Assembly (NCBI RefSeq): GCF_007858275.1
Contig: NZ_VFEV01000004.1
Coordinates: 62,001 to 126,000 of the forward strand
From: Pseudomonas proteolytica
GTDB lineage: Bacteria; Pseudomonadota; Gammaproteobacteria; Pseudomonadales; Pseudomonadaceae
Reading direction: 5' to 3'
DNA: 64,000 bases
The position numbers and the translations under genes were made by a program. Of the stretch, positions 46,829 to 58,222 are shown piece by piece. The first letter of the stretch is position 1; each line of letters opens with the position of its first letter. The notes beneath the pieces are model-generated. The model saw nothing but the letters and a program-made list of their open reading frames with translations. It was not told the DNA's origin and did not search any database.

Positions 46829-47854
46829 ATGATGATCCGCGATACCCGTCTCAAGACATCCCTTCTGCGTGGCCTGACCATCACTCTGCTCGGCCTGACC
46901 CTACTCTCGCCCACTGCCTATTCCGCCGACAAGGTTGAACTGACCCTGTACAACGGCCAGCACAAGGAAGTCGGCGATGAACTCGCCAAGGCCTTCGAGG
47001 CCAAGACTGGCATCCATGTGAATGTGCGCAAGGGCAGCAGCAACCAACTGGCCAGCCAGGTCGTTGAAGAGGGTGATCGCTCCCCTGCCGACGTGATCTA
47101 CACCGAAGAGTCCCCGCCGCTGAACAAACTCGGCGAACAAGGCCTGCTGGCGACCATCGATGCCAGCACGCTAGATGTATTACCCAAGGAATACGTGGCC
47201 GCCGACGGCGCCTGGATGGGCGTGACCGCACGCACCCGGGTCGTGGCCTTCAACCCGAAACTGATCAAGGAAGACGAACTGCCCAAGTCGGTGCTGGATT
47301 TTGCCGACCCCGAGTGGCAAGGCAAGGTTGGCTTCGTCCCCACCAGCGGCGCCTTCCAGGAACAAGCCGTCGCGATCCTCAAGATGCACGGGCGCGACGC
47401 CGCCGAAGAATGGCTCACCGGCCTGCGCGCGTTCGGCAAGGTCTACAGCAACAATATGGTCGCCCTCAAAGCCGTGGAAAACGGCGAAGTGGCCACGGTG
47501 CTAGTGAACAACTACTACTGGTTTGCCCTGAAAAAGGAAAAGACCAACCTGGATTCGCAACTGCACTACTTCACCGATGGCGATGCCGGCGGCCTGATTA
47601 CCGTATCCGCAGCAGCAGCACTGAAATCCAGCAAGCATCCCAAGGAAGCGCAGCAGTTGCTGGCGTTCATGGCCAGCGAAGAAGGCCAGCGCGTGATTAC
47701 CAACACGTCCGCCGAATACCCGCTGCGCAAAGGCATGGAATCCAATCGCGGCCTCAAGCCATTTAGCGAACTGCAACCGCCGAAAATCACTCCCGCCGAC
47801 CTGGGCAATGCCGAAGAAGCCCTGGAGCTGGAACGTGAGGTTGGCCTGAACTGA
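46829..47854 (+). CDS. hitA: Ferric-iron ABC transporter periplasmic binding protein (HitA/FbpA-like)
   Basis: The 341-residue protein has a signal peptide (cleaved around AYSADKVE). The mature protein has the FbpA/HitA opening VELTLYNGQHKEVGDELAKA FEAKTG, plus GSSNQLASQVVEEGDRSPAD with VIYTEESPPLNKLGE. Iron-coordinating tyrosines are likely in VNNYYWFAL (adjacent Tyr-Tyr, as in FbpA). It binds Fe3+ in the periplasm and passes it to the permease encoded next. The permease ATG overlaps this stop by one base. A GAGGAA ribosome site precedes the start. Confidence 0.9.
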   Translation: MMIRDTRLKTSLLRGLTITLLGLTLLSPTAYSADKVELTLYNGQHKEVGDELAKAFEAKTGIHVNVRKGSSNQLASQVVEEGDRSPADVIYTEESPPLNKLGEQGLLATIDASTLDVLPKEYVAADGAWMGVTARTRVVAFNPKLIKEDELPKSVLDFADPEWQGKVGFVPTSGAFQEQAVAILKMHGRDAAEEWLTGLRAFGKVYSNNMVALKAVENGEVATVLVNNYYWFALKKEKTNLDSQLHYFTDGDAGGLITVSAAAALKSSKHPKEAQQLLAFMASEEGQRVITNTSAEYPLRKGMESNRGLKPFSELQPPKITPADLGNAEEALELEREVGLN

Positions 47855-49419
47855 TGAACCCATCGCTACCGACCCCCGCCTTGCGCGGGGGTTTTAGCCC
47901 ACGGCGCAAGCGCCCCTCGATCTGGTTGCTGCTGCCGGTCTTACTGTTGGTCGGCCTGAGCCTGCTGCCGTTGGTGTATGTAGGCCTCAAGGCCTGGCAA
48001 GCCGGCTGGGCCGAAGCAGTGCATCTGCTGTGGCGACCGTATGTGTTCGGGTTGCTGCGCAATACTTTGGCACTGATGATCGGCGTGACCGTGGCCTGCG
48101 CCGTGATCGGCCTGTCCCTGGCCTGGCTGCTGGAGCGCAGTAACCTCCCGGGCCGGCGCATCTGGGGCGTGATTTTGTGCCTGCCGTTTGCCGTGCCGGC
48201 GTTTGTCAGCAGCTTTACCTGGGTGTCGCTGAGCGCCCAGTTCGAAGGCCTTGGCGGGGCGATCCTGGTGATGACCCTGTCCAAGTACCCTCTGGTGTTT
48301 TTGCCGGTAGCGGCCACCCTGCGCAACCTCGATCCGTCCCTGGAAGAGTCGGCCCGCACCCTGGGACTCAATCGTTGGGGCGTGTTCTTTCGCATTACTT
48401 TGCCGCTGTTGTGGCCGTCGCTGCTGGCCGGCGCCCTGCTGATTGCCTTGCATATGCTGGTGGAATTCGGCGCCCTGTCGATCATCGGCCTGCAAACCTT
48501 CACCACGGCGATCTACCAGCAGTTCGAACTGGAGTTCAGCAATGCCAACGCGGCGATGCTGTCTGCGGTGTTGCTGATGATGTGCCTGACCCTGCTCTGG
48601 CTGGAATTGCGCGTGCGCGGCAAGGGCCGCCATGTGCGCACCGGGCAAGGCGCGGCACGGCATGCCGAGCAGGTTCGACTGGCTAAATGGGCGCCACTGG
48701 GCCAGCTTTATTGCTTGATGCTGGCGATCATTGGCAGCGGCATTCCACTGGGGATGCTCGGTTACTGGCTGGCCGTGGGTTCTTCGGCCGCCTTCCCGGT
48801 CGCGCAAATCAGTGAGGCGTTGCTGTCGTCCCTGGCCTTGTCCTTGGGCGGCGCCGCACTTTGCCTGGCGCTGGCGGTGCCAGTCGGCTTGCTGGTGGTG
48901 CGCTACAAGGGCCAACTGGCGCTGTGGGCCGAACGCCTGCCCTACCTGCTGCACGCCCTGCCCGGCCTGGTGATTGCCTTGACCCTGGTGTATTTCGCCC
49001 TGCATTACGTGCCGGCGCTGTATCAGACCTCGGCACTGCTGTTGATCGCGTATGCATTGCTGTTCTTGCCGCTGGCCCAGGCGCCGATCCGGACCGCGCT
49101 GAACAAGGCGGCGCCCCAACTGGAGGAAGCGGCCCGCACGCTGGGTGCATCGTCATTCAGCGCATTTTGCCGGGTGACCTTGCCGATTATCTTTCCGGCA
49201 TTGGGGGCCGCGTTTGCGCTGGTGTTCCTCGATGCGATGAAGGAATTGACCGCGACCCTGCTGCTTAGCCCGACCGGGCTCAATACCTTGGCCACTGCCG
49301 TGTGGGCGCATACCTCGAATGTGGAGTTTGCGGCGGCGGCGCCTTATGCAGCGTTGTTGATTGTGGTGTCGGGGTTGCCCGTCTATCTGCTCACGACGCG
49401 GATGTATCTGAGCCGCTGA
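47854..49419 (+). CDS. hitB: Ferric-iron ABC transporter permease (HitB/FbpB-like)
   Basis: The 521-residue permease is a fused double BPD-transport domain with about twelve helices. Both EAA coupling motifs are visible: EESARTLGLNRWGVFFRITL in the first half and EEAARTLGASSFSAFCRVTL in the second. FbpB-type features such as LLVEFGALSIIGLQTFTTAI-like segments (HMLVEFGALSIIGLQTFTTA) follow. It is coupled to hitA. No ATPase gene follows in this window, so the energising subunit must be encoded elsewhere or shared. Confidence 0.9.
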   Translation: MNPSLPTPALRGGFSPRRKRPSIWLLLPVLLLVGLSLLPLVYVGLKAWQAGWAEAVHLLWRPYVFGLLRNTLALMIGVTVACAVIGLSLAWLLERSNLPGRRIWGVILCLPFAVPAFVSSFTWVSLSAQFEGLGGAILVMTLSKYPLVFLPVAATLRNLDPSLEESARTLGLNRWGVFFRITLPLLWPSLLAGALLIALHMLVEFGALSIIGLQTFTTAIYQQFELEFSNANAAMLSAVLLMMCLTLLWLELRVRGKGRHVRTGQGAARHAEQVRLAKWAPLGQLYCLMLAIIGSGIPLGMLGYWLAVGSSAAFPVAQISEALLSSLALSLGGAALCLALAVPVGLLVVRYKGQLALWAERLPYLLHALPGLVIALTLVYFALHYVPALYQTSALLLIAYALLFLPLAQAPIRTALNKAAPQLEEAARTLGASSFSAFCRVTLPIIFPALGAAFALVFLDAMKELTATLLLSPTGLNTLATAVWAHTSNVEFAAAAPYAALLIVVSGLPVYLLTTRMYLSR

Positions 49420-49426
49420 GGCCGCA

Positions 49427-49490
49427 ATCGCGGGCAAGCCCGCTCCCACATTGGAACGCGATTACCTGTGGGAGCGGGCTTGCCCGCGAT
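49427..49490. repeat. REP pair, GGGCTTGCCCGCGAT variant
   Basis: A perfect inverted pair (ATCGCGGGCAAGCCCGCTCC and complement) with an unusually short centre lies between the convergent hitB and chemoreceptor genes. It is the last REP of the window; none occurs from here to 64 kb. Confidence 0.93.
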
Positions 49491-49509
49491 GAGGCCCGAG
49501 CAGCCAACC

Positions 49510-51444
49510 TCAGGCCCGAAACTGCCCCAGGCTGGCCTTCAACTGCGCCGCCAACCCATCCAGCACCTTGCCACTGGCGGTGGTTTCCACCACCGCCTGG
49601 GCCGCACGCTCGGCCTGGGCGTGGATCACTTCGACCCGACCACGCACCGCATGCGCGCCCTGGGCCTGATGCTCGGCAGCCCGAGTCGCCAGGCCAATCG
49701 CCGCATGCACCTGCTCAACCGAGGCCTGCACCGTTTGCTGCAAGCGCACGCTGTCGCGCAGTACCAGCAGCCCCTCACTGGCCTGGCGTCCGGCCTTGCC
49801 GATGGTTTCCACCGCCTCGCGCGCGCCTTGTTGCAGCGCCACGATATGCGCCTGGATATCGCCCGTGGAGCTTTGGGTTTTACTGGCCAGCGCGCGCACT
49901 TCGTCCGCCACCACCGCAAAACCACGCCCGGTCTCACCGGCCCGCGCCGCTTCGATAGCCGCGTTCAGGGCCAGCAGGTTGGTCTGCTCGGCGATGCCGT
50001 GGATCACCGTCAGCACCACTTCAATCTGCTCGCTTTGCTGGGCCAGGCGCTCGATCACCTTGGAGCCGGCCTGCACCTGGCCCGCCAATGCCTCGATCAA
50101 ACTGCCGACCTCGGCCGAGGTCCGCGAATTTTCATCGGTGGCCTGGCGTATATCCACCACCTGCTGCAACGCGGCCTGCATGGCATGGCTTTCGGCCTGG
50201 GCCTCATCAGCCATTTGCGACAGCGCCCGCAGGCTTTCGGCCACTTCATCGCGCTGCAAACCCGCCGCCGCATCGGCACCGGCGTTGCGCAGAGTCATCG
50301 CGCCGATTTCCACACCGGTACGCTGCGCCACATCACCCGCCTCCCGCACAATGGGCTGCAACTTATCCACAAAGCGATTGACCGCAGAGGCCATGGCGCC
50401 GATTTCATCCTGGCTGTTGATCTGCACGCGCTTGGTCAGGTCGCCCTCACCCGCCGCCAGATCATCCATGGCCGCAATCAGCAGTTTCAAGCGGTTGACC
50501 ACACGCCGCCCAAGCACCACGGCAATCAGCAACAACACGCCCAGGCCAACCACCGCCAGGCCCAGGCCGATGCGCCAGCGCAAGGCTTGCGCGGCCTCCT
50601 GTACCGCACCCGAGGTGTTGGCCGTCATTTGCGTGGCCGTGGCTTGCGCCGACTGCAGGCGGGCGCCCATGGCTGCCGCACTGTCCGCCGCTGCGCCCTT
50701 GAGGCTATCCCCCACCAATTGACCGCCGCTGGCGATCAGCGCAGCAAAGCGCTGGTCCAGCGCCGTCAGGTCAGCCTCCACCGCCGCAGTGGAAACCCCC
50801 ATGAGCACCTTGCCGATCTCCACGCCATTGGGGCTGATAGAGGCTTCGACGTAGTACACCGAAGGGTCGTTTTTCGCGGCATTCAACACTTTATCCAACG
50901 CACGGTCACCCTCGCCTTTCTCCAACAGCGCCTTGTTGATCGGGTTTTCCCGGTTCAGATAACGGGTCAGATGCTGGCCAGTAGCGTCGTCATACACCAC
51001 AAACAACACATTGGGATTGCGCTGGGCGCGCCGGGCGAATTCCGACAGTGCCGGAACATCACTGTCCCACATCGCACGCGGTGCAACCGAGGCCAGCAAC
51101 TGCGCCATGTCGTTGGCAGAGTCTTTCAGGTCCTTTTCCAGGGTCGCACGCAGTTGCTGCTGCTCTTGCTTCAAACGCGCAGAAAGCCCGGCAGTCAGGC
51201 GGTCACTGGTACTGGTCGATAAGCTGTCCAGGCTGGACATCACTTCCTTGCCCGCCTGCGTCAATTCGCCCGACAGTTTCTGGCTGTCGACGCCCAGGCG
51301 CTTGCCCAAATCGGCTTCCAGGGCCGTGACTGTGCTCCGGGTCAGGGCGACCGCCACCAGCACTTGCACCAAAAGAGCGATACCAAGGGTAACGAACACC
51401 GGTCGCAACAACCGGCTTTGTAACAATGAGAGAACGGCAGACAT
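49510..51444 (-). CDS. Methyl-accepting chemotaxis protein
   Basis: The ATG at 51444 behind GGAGGGA gives 644 residues; an upstream in-frame extension is rejected. TM1 (about 12-34, [19 protein letters not shown]) is followed by a periplasmic region of roughly 270 residues that starts with a long coiled coil and contains a possible single-Cache-like core. TM2 (about 306-328) leads to a HAMP domain ([20 protein letters not shown]). The cytoplasmic signalling hairpin tip is [20 protein letters not shown] with [17 protein letters not shown]. The ligand is unknown. Confidence 0.9.
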   Translation of the reverse strand: MSAVLSLLQSRLLRPVFVTLGIALLVQVLVAVALTRSTVTALEADLGKRLGVDSQKLSGELTQAGKEVMSSLDSLSTSTSDRLTAGLSARLKQEQQQLRATLEKDLKDSANDMAQLLASVAPRAMWDSDVPALSEFARRAQRNPNVLFVVYDDATGQHLTRYLNRENPINKALLEKGEGDRALDKVLNAAKNDPSVYYVEASISPNGVEIGKVLMGVSTAAVEADLTALDQRFAALIASGGQLVGDSLKGAAADSAAAMGARLQSAQATATQMTANTSGAVQEAAQALRWRIGLGLAVVGLGVLLLIAVVLGRRVVNRLKLLIAAMDDLAAGEGDLTKRVQINSQDEIGAMASAVNRFVDKLQPIVREAGDVAQRTGVEIGAMTLRNAGADAAAGLQRDEVAESLRALSQMADEAQAESHAMQAALQQVVDIRQATDENSRTSAEVGSLIEALAGQVQAGSKVIERLAQQSEQIEVVLTVIHGIAEQTNLLALNAAIEAARAGETGRGFAVVADEVRALASKTQSSTGDIQAHIVALQQGAREAVETIGKAGRQASEGLLVLRDSVRLQQTVQASVEQVHAAIGLATRAAEHQAQGAHAVRGRVEVIHAQAERAAQAVVETTASGKVLDGLAAQLKASLGQFRA

Positions 51445-51538
51445 CGGGAATCCCTCCACCACGGGTGCCATTAAATTGATAGCACCGCGAAAGAGAGAAA
51501 CATAGCAAGGGTCGTGCCGTGCCCGAGACAGAAACGAC

Positions 51539-51562
51539 AAAGGGCCCCCGAAGGGGCCCTTT
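51539..51562 (-). terminator. Terminator downstream of purA
   Basis: A 10-bp stem, AAAGGGCCCC with GGGGCCCTTT and a 4-base TTCG-type loop, lies 21 bases after the purA stop. The plus-strand side is followed by a T run, so it may also work for rightward transcription. Confidence 0.8.
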
Positions 51563-51583
51563 GCTTTTTACATCAACAGCTTA

Positions 51584-52927
<1,344 letters not shown>

Positions 52928-54115
52928 TCAAGAAGCCAGTGGCGATACTTGCCAAAGCCCGTTCTGCTGAATCAATTGCCGGTCGCAGTCCGCTTCACGG
53001 GCGGCGGCCAATGGCTGCCCAGGCAAGGCCTGGACGACACGCTGACCCTCGCTGCGCAACTGGCAGACCTGCTGCCAGAGTGCCGCGTCCGTACTGTCTG
53101 GCATCCAGATACCGCCAGACGGTAGCTCGACTTCAGCACGCCCCAGGGTCACCAGGGTTTTCAAATCGGTAGAAAAACCAGTTGCCGGACGGGCACGACC
53201 GAAGTCGGCGCCGATATCGTCATAACGACCGCCCTGGGCAATGGCTTGGCCAACACCCGGCACAAACACGGCGAACACCACACCGGTGTGGTAGTGGTAG
53301 CCGCGCAACTCACCCAGGTCGAAATACAAAGGCAACTGCGGGAAGCGCGCCGACAACTGCTCGGCAATCGCCAGCACATCGTCCAGCGCCGCCAATACAG
53401 GCGCAGGCGCTTTGGCCAGGCGCTCACGGGCGGCGGCCAGCACTTCGCGACCACCACACAGATCCACCAGCGCACGCAGCATGCCAGCCAGATCGGCAGG
53501 CACACCTTCGGTCAGGGCGATCACTTCGTCGATAGCTTTGCGCTGCAGGGCATCGAACAACTGTTGCTCAACTTCACCGGACAGACCAGCCGCACGGGCC
53601 AGGCCACGGTAGATACCGACATGCCCCAGGTCCATGTGCACATCCGGCACGTCAGCCAACTGCAGCATCGCCAGCATCAGGCTGATGACTTCGACGTCGC
53701 TGCTCGGGCTTGCATCGCCGTATAACTCGGCGCCCAGCTGGATCGGGCTACGGGAAGACGACAAGGCACGCGGCTGGGCATGTAGCACGCTGCCGGCGTA
53801 GCACAGGCGGCTCGGCCCTTCACGGCGCAGGGTATGCGCATCGATGCGCGCCACTTGCGGCGTGATGTCGGCGCGAAAGCCCATTTGCCGGCCCGATTGC
53901 GGGTCGATGACCTTGAAGGTGCGCAGATCCAGGTCCTGGCCCGCGCCGGTCAGCAGGGATTCCAGGTACTCGATATGGGGAGTCACGACAAACTCGTAAC
54001 CCCAGCTCTGGAACAGATCCAACACCTGGCGACGCGCGATTTCAATACGCGCAGCCTCTGGTGGCAGTACTTCTTCGATGCCATCTGGCAGCAGCCAGCG
54101 GTCTACCGTTGCCAT
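52928..54115 (-). CDS. hisZ: ATP phosphoribosyltransferase regulatory subunit HisZ
   Basis: The 395-residue protein is a HisRS paralogue without the tRNA-binding C-domain. It has the class-II synthetase core ([20 protein letters not shown] with [14 protein letters not shown], and [20 protein letters not shown]) and [14 protein letters not shown]. With the short catalytic HisG it forms the hetero-octameric first enzyme of histidine synthesis; hisG is not in the window. The hisZ-purA order downstream of hflC is conserved in pseudomonads. Confidence 0.95.
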   Translation of the reverse strand: MATVDRWLLPDGIEEVLPPEAARIEIARRQVLDLFQSWGYEFVVTPHIEYLESLLTGAGQDLDLRTFKVIDPQSGRQMGFRADITPQVARIDAHTLRREGPSRLCYAGSVLHAQPRALSSSRSPIQLGAELYGDASPSSDVEVISLMLAMLQLADVPDVHMDLGHVGIYRGLARAAGLSGEVEQQLFDALQRKAIDEVIALTEGVPADLAGMLRALVDLCGGREVLAAARERLAKAPAPVLAALDDVLAIAEQLSARFPQLPLYFDLGELRGYHYHTGVVFAVFVPGVGQAIAQGGRYDDIGADFGRARPATGFSTDLKTLVTLGRAEVELPSGGIWMPDSTDAALWQQVCQLRSEGQRVVQALPGQPLAAAREADCDRQLIQQNGLWQVSPLAS

Positions 54116-54302
54116 TACGCCATTCCCCTATGACCCGGCCAGCCCTTGGGCGAGCCTTGAGTGAAGCAGAAAATACCCGGCCCCTGCATAAACCACGCGC
54201 AAGAGCGACGTGACGAATGGCCTGTAACGGGCCTCGTCGGGCACTTTCCTCGAAAAACCTGTCACGCCTGCAGCGCACAACAACAATCAAACATGCAGAC
54301 GC

Positions 54303-54326
54303 AAAAAAGCCGGGAATTTCCCGGCT
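54303..54326 (-). terminator. Terminator downstream of hflC
   Basis: On the minus strand AGCCGGGAA/TTCCCGGCT forms a near-perfect hairpin followed directly by six T residues, about 85 bases after the hflC stop. This ends the long hfq-hflC transcript and separates it from hisZ. Confidence 0.9.
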
Positions 54327-54411
54327 GCCGCATCATACACCCGTTTTCCGAAAGGATCACCCCGCCGAGCGTTTTAGCCGCCCGACGGAGTGAAACCAGC
54401 CAGTCAGCGGG

Positions 54412-55278
54412 TTACTTGGACTTTTCCAGGTAGCGGAAGAAATCGCTACTTGGGTCCAGCACCATGACATCGGTTTTGTTCGCGAAGCTTTCACGGTAGG
54501 CACGCAGGCTACGATAGAACGCGTAGAACTCCTGGTCCTGGCCGTAAGCCTTGGCGTAGATCGCCGCGGCTTGAGCATCACCATCACCGCGAGCCTCTTC
54601 AGACTCACGATAGGCTTCTGCCAACAGTACGCGACGCTGACGGTCGGCATCCGCACGGATACCTTCAGCCAGTTCGTTACCCTTGGCACGGTGCTCACGA
54701 GCCTCACGCTCACGCTCGGTGCTCATACGCTCGAACACGCTGCGGTTCACTTCCTTGGGCAGGTCAATGGCCTTGACCCGAACATCGACCACTTCGATGC
54801 CCAGCTCTTTTTCGGCCATGGTGTTCAACGAACGCGTGATGTCAGCCATCAGCGCATCACGTTCACCCGATACCACCTCGTGCAGGGTGCGTTTACCAAA
54901 CTGGTCACGCAGGCCCGATTCCAGACGACGGGACAAACGCTCGTCGGCAATCTGCTTGAGGCCGGAAGTCGCGGTGTAGAAGCGCTCGGCATCCTTGACG
55001 CGCCACTTGGCGTAGGCGTCAACCATCACGGCTTTCTTCTCCAGGGTCAGGAAGCGCTGCGTCGGTGCATCCAGGGTCATCAGGCGGGCGTCGAACTTGC
55101 GCACCTGGTTGACGTAGGGGACCTTCACATGCAGGCCTGGCTGGACATCCGCCTGGACCACGCGACCGAATTGCAGCAACACCGCACGCTCGGTCTGAGC
55201 CACGATGTAGAAGCAGTTCCAGGCAGCGATGACCACGACGACACCCACAATCAGGGCGGTCAGCGATTTATTGCTCAT
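54412..55278 (-). CDS. hflC: Membrane protease modulator HflC
   Basis: The 288-residue SPFH/band-7 protein has an N-terminal membrane anchor (about residues 4-23, SLTALIVGVVVVIAAWNCFY). The SPFH domain (QTERAVLLQFGRVVQADVQP through VVDVRVKAIDLPKEVNRSVF) and C-terminal coiled coil rich in Glu/Arg follow. With HflK it forms the periplasm-facing cage around FtsH and restrains its proteolysis. The ATG overlaps the hflK stop by one base (TGATG). Confidence 0.96.
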   Translation of the reverse strand: MSNKSLTALIVGVVVVIAAWNCFYIVAQTERAVLLQFGRVVQADVQPGLHVKVPYVNQVRKFDARLMTLDAPTQRFLTLEKKAVMVDAYAKWRVKDAERFYTATSGLKQIADERLSRRLESGLRDQFGKRTLHEVVSGERDALMADITRSLNTMAEKELGIEVVDVRVKAIDLPKEVNRSVFERMSTEREREAREHRAKGNELAEGIRADADRQRRVLLAEAYRESEEARGDGDAQAAAIYAKAYGQDQEFYAFYRSLRAYRESFANKTDVMVLDPSSDFFRYLEKSK

Positions 55279-56456
55279 CAACGACTCTCCCTGGAACGTG
55301 TTTGCTGTTGCTGCAAGTCAGCGGCCGCACGGGCGCTCGCTTCGTTGGCAGCGGCAGTCGAACTGGCGGAAGACGAAGTGTTACCAGCGCTACGACCACC
55401 TTCGATCATCTTGTCCAGCGGCAGGTACAGCAGATTGTTCTGCCCACCCTTGTTGCCGGTCACGAGTACCTTGCTGGTATTGGTGAAGACTTCCTGCATG
55501 GTGTCCAGGTACAGACGCTCGCGGGTGACTTCCGGTGCCTTGCGGTACTCGGCCACCAGCTTGGTGAAGCGGTCAGCCTCACCCTTGGCGCGGGACACGA
55601 CTTCGTCGCGGTAACCGTTGGCATCTTCAAGGATGCGCTGGGCCTGACCACGGGCTTCCGGCACGACGCCGTTGGCGTAGGTTTCAGCCTGGTTGCGCGA
55701 ACGCTGCTCGTCTTCACGGGCGCGGATCACGTCATCGAAGGCTTCCTGCACTTCACGCGGTGCCGCTGCGCTCTGTACGTTGACCTGGGTAACAGTGATA
55801 CCGGTGCGATATGTATCGAGGAACCGTTGCAGGCGCTCCTTGATCTCGCTGGCCATCAATTCACGACCTTCGGTCAGCACCTGGTCCATCGCAGTGGAGC
55901 CCACTACGTGGCGCAGGGCGCTTTCGGTCGCGTGCTGCAAGCTGATTTCCGGCTGGTCGACGTTAAGCACGAAGTCCTGCAGGTTGCTGATCTTGTACTG
56001 CACGGTCAGCGGCACTTCGACGATGTTCTCGTCTTCGGTCAGCATCTGGCCCTGCTTGGTGTAGGCACGCTCACGCGTGACGTTCTCCATGTACTTCTTG
56101 TCGATCGGCGGGAAGTAGATGTTCAGGCCTGGACCGACAGTCTCGTAGTACTTGCCGAAGCGCAGCACCACGGCTTGCTCCTGCTCGTCGACTACATAGA
56201 CCGCGCTGTACAGCCAGACAGCCGCCAGCGCCACGAGACCGAGGCCAAGCAGGCCGTAGCCGCCGCCCTTGCTCGTGCGACCGCCGTCGTCACCACCACG
56301 TTTTTTTCCACCACCGAACAACCCATTCAGGCTTTCCTGCAGCTTTCGGAAGGCCTCGTCGAGATCTGGTGGCCCCTTGCGGTCGCCATTATTGCGGCGT
56401 TTACCACCCCAAGGATCCTGATTATTCGAGTTGCCACCCGGCTCATTCCAAGCCAT
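55278..56456 (-). CDS. hflK: Membrane protease modulator HflK
   Basis: The ATG at 56456 behind GGAG gives 392 residues starting MAWNEPGGNSNNQDPWGGKR. It has the glycine/asparagine-rich cytoplasmic head, a membrane segment (about 72-92, GLLGLGLVALAAVWLYSAVY) and the SPFH domain (VVDEQEQAVVLRFGKYYETV onward). The C-terminal tail is Ala/Ser/Gln-rich. It partners HflC in regulating FtsH. The longer in-frame extension upstream has no ribosome site. Confidence 0.96.
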   Translation of the reverse strand: MAWNEPGGNSNNQDPWGGKRRNNGDRKGPPDLDEAFRKLQESLNGLFGGGKKRGGDDGGRTSKGGGYGLLGLGLVALAAVWLYSAVYVVDEQEQAVVLRFGKYYETVGPGLNIYFPPIDKKYMENVTRERAYTKQGQMLTEDENIVEVPLTVQYKISNLQDFVLNVDQPEISLQHATESALRHVVGSTAMDQVLTEGRELMASEIKERLQRFLDTYRTGITVTQVNVQSAAAPREVQEAFDDVIRAREDEQRSRNQAETYANGVVPEARGQAQRILEDANGYRDEVVSRAKGEADRFTKLVAEYRKAPEVTRERLYLDTMQEVFTNTSKVLVTGNKGGQNNLLYLPLDKMIEGGRSAGNTSSSASSTAAANEASARAAADLQQQQTRSRESR

Positions 56457-56552
56457 AGCGCTCTCCATCTGATAAAGCAAAGACGCACCCACGGCGCGCC
56501 GACCAATGCTACAGAATGCCTGCCACAGCGGCACAACCGCTTTCTCAGGCTT

Positions 56553-57854
56553 TTATTGCAAAGTGTGTTGTTCGAGGAACTCTGTCGGTACAACACCCTC
56601 ACGACTCACCAGCCGATTGAGCTCCGAACGAGGCAAACGAACAGCCAGCAGGCTGACACCTTCTTCGTCGTGTTCTTCTTTCTGTACGGCGCCCAACTCA
56701 AAAAACTGAGCACGCAGTCGAGCAAAACGCTGCGGCAAGCGCAAGGTGCCGACGAACAAATCACCACCGAGCAACTCGGCAATCGCCTGCTCGAGCAGCT
56801 TAAGACCGCTACCATCGCGCGCCGAGAGCCAGACCCGTTGGGGCCTGCCGTTTTCGTCACGCTGGATTTGCGGCTCTACACCCTCAAGCAAATCGAGTTT
56901 GTTATAGACCTCAAGGATCGGCAAGTCCTGGGCACCAATCTCGCCCAGTACCACCATGACCTGTTCGATCTGCAACATCCGGTCAGGCTCGGCCGCATCG
57001 ATTACGTGCAGCAGCAGGTCGGAGTTGCTCGACTCTTCGAGCGTAGACCGGAACGCCTCGACCAGCTTGTGGGGCAAGTGGCGAATGAAGCCCACGGTAT
57101 CGGCCAGCACAATCGGCCCCAGGTCGTCGAGTTCCAGACGGCGCAAGGTCGGGTCGAGGGTGGCGAACAGCTGGTCGGCCGCGTACACGTCCGATTTGGT
57201 CACGTTGTTGAACAGCGTGGATTTGCCGGCGTTGGTATAGCCCACCAGGGACACGGTAGGGATATCCGCACGCGTACGCCCACGGCGCGATTGCTCGCGT
57301 TGGCTGCGTACTTTTTCCAGACGGCCCTTGATCTGGCGCAGGCGAACCCGCAGCAGACGCCGGTCGGTCTCAAGCTGGGTTTCACCCGGGCCACGCATGC
57401 CGATACCGCCACCCTGACGCTCAAGGTGAGTCCAGCCGCGAACCAGGCGGGTGCTCATGTGGTCAAGCTGGGCCAGTTCGACCTGGAGCTTGCCTTCATG
57501 GGTACGGGCGCGCTGGGCGAAAATATCGAGAATCAGACCGGTGCGGTCAATCACGCGGCACTCGAACACACGTTCGAGGTTACGTTCCTGACTGGGCGTG
57601 AGGATGTGATTGAAGATCACCAGATCGGCTTCTTCGGCATGGACCAGGTCGCGCAGTTCCTCGACCTTGCCGCTGCCAATCAGAAATTTGGCGGTTGGCC
57701 GATGACGCGGCACGTTAAAAAACGCGACGGTCTCGGCGCCGGCCGAATTTGCCAGCTCCTGAAACTCCTGCGGATCTTCGCGCGCCTCAGGGTCCTGTCC
57801 ATCCAAGTGAACGAGGATTACTCGCTCACCACCACCGTGGCGCTCAAAGAACAA
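56553..57854 (-). CDS. hflX: Ribosome-associated GTPase HflX
   Basis: The 433-residue GTPase has the N-terminal HflX domain (FLIGSGKVEELRDLVHAEEA; NHILTPSQERNLERVFECRV), then RGPGETQLETDRRLLRVRLR. The G domain has P-loop GYTNAGKSTLFNNV, G3 DTVGFIRHLP and G4 NKLD. It rescues or splits stalled 70S ribosomes, notably under stress. The first codon is TTG (start MFFERHGGGERV), with AGGAG upstream; the same N-terminus is conserved in pseudomonads, so this rare start is accepted. It follows hfq by 12 bases. Confidence 0.95.
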   Translation of the reverse strand: MFFERHGGGERVILVHLDGQDPEAREDPQEFQELANSAGAETVAFFNVPRHRPTAKFLIGSGKVEELRDLVHAEEADLVIFNHILTPSQERNLERVFECRVIDRTGLILDIFAQRARTHEGKLQVELAQLDHMSTRLVRGWTHLERQGGGIGMRGPGETQLETDRRLLRVRLRQIKGRLEKVRSQREQSRRGRTRADIPTVSLVGYTNAGKSTLFNNVTKSDVYAADQLFATLDPTLRRLELDDLGPIVLADTVGFIRHLPHKLVEAFRSTLEESSNSDLLLHVIDAAEPDRMLQIEQVMVVLGEIGAQDLPILEVYNKLDLLEGVEPQIQRDENGRPQRVWLSARDGSGLKLLEQAIAELLGGDLFVGTLRLPQRFARLRAQFFELGAVQKEEHDEEGVSLLAVRLPRSELNRLVSREGVVPTEFLEQHTLQ

Positions 57855-57866
57855 AGGAGACTCCTA

Positions 57867-58127
57867 TCAGGCGTTACCTGGCTCAGCGTCACCCTGTTCG
57901 GATTCGGTTGCGCTAGGCAGACGAATTGGACGAACCGGCACTACTGTCGAGATAGCGTGTTTGTAGACCATCTGGCTGACGGTGTTTTTCAGCAGGATAA
58001 CGAACTGGTCGAAAGACTCGATCGTACCTTGCAGCTTGATGCCGTTGACCAGATAGATGGAAACCCCAACTTTCTCTTTACGTAAAGTATTCAAGTAAGG
58101 GTCTTGTAGCGAATGCCCTTTTGACAT
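57867..58127 (-). CDS. hfq: RNA chaperone Hfq
   Basis: The ATG at 58127 behind AGGAG gives 86 residues starting [20 protein letters not shown]. Sm1 ([20 protein letters not shown]) and Sm2 ([14 protein letters not shown]) motifs are intact, including the proximal-face residues in VYKHAIST. The short C-tail ([16 protein letters not shown]) is typical of Pseudomonas. The hexamer pairs small RNAs with mRNAs and, with Crc, mediates catabolite repression. It is followed closely by hflX. Confidence 0.98.
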   Translation of the reverse strand: MSKGHSLQDPYLNTLRKEKVGVSIYLVNGIKLQGTIESFDQFVILLKNTVSQMVYKHAISTVVPVRPIRLPSATESEQGDAEPGNA

Positions 58128-58222
58128 GTGCCGCACTCCTTTAAGGATCAATAATAAAAAATCGGAAAAATAGATAGTTTGTGACCGTCACACCCCCAAG
58201 GATAGACGGCAATTGCAAGGAC

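Noticed and set aside
55302..58085. A 927-codon open frame antisense to hflK, hflX and hfq
   Set aside because: It spans three conserved genes on the other strand and has no recognisable domain.
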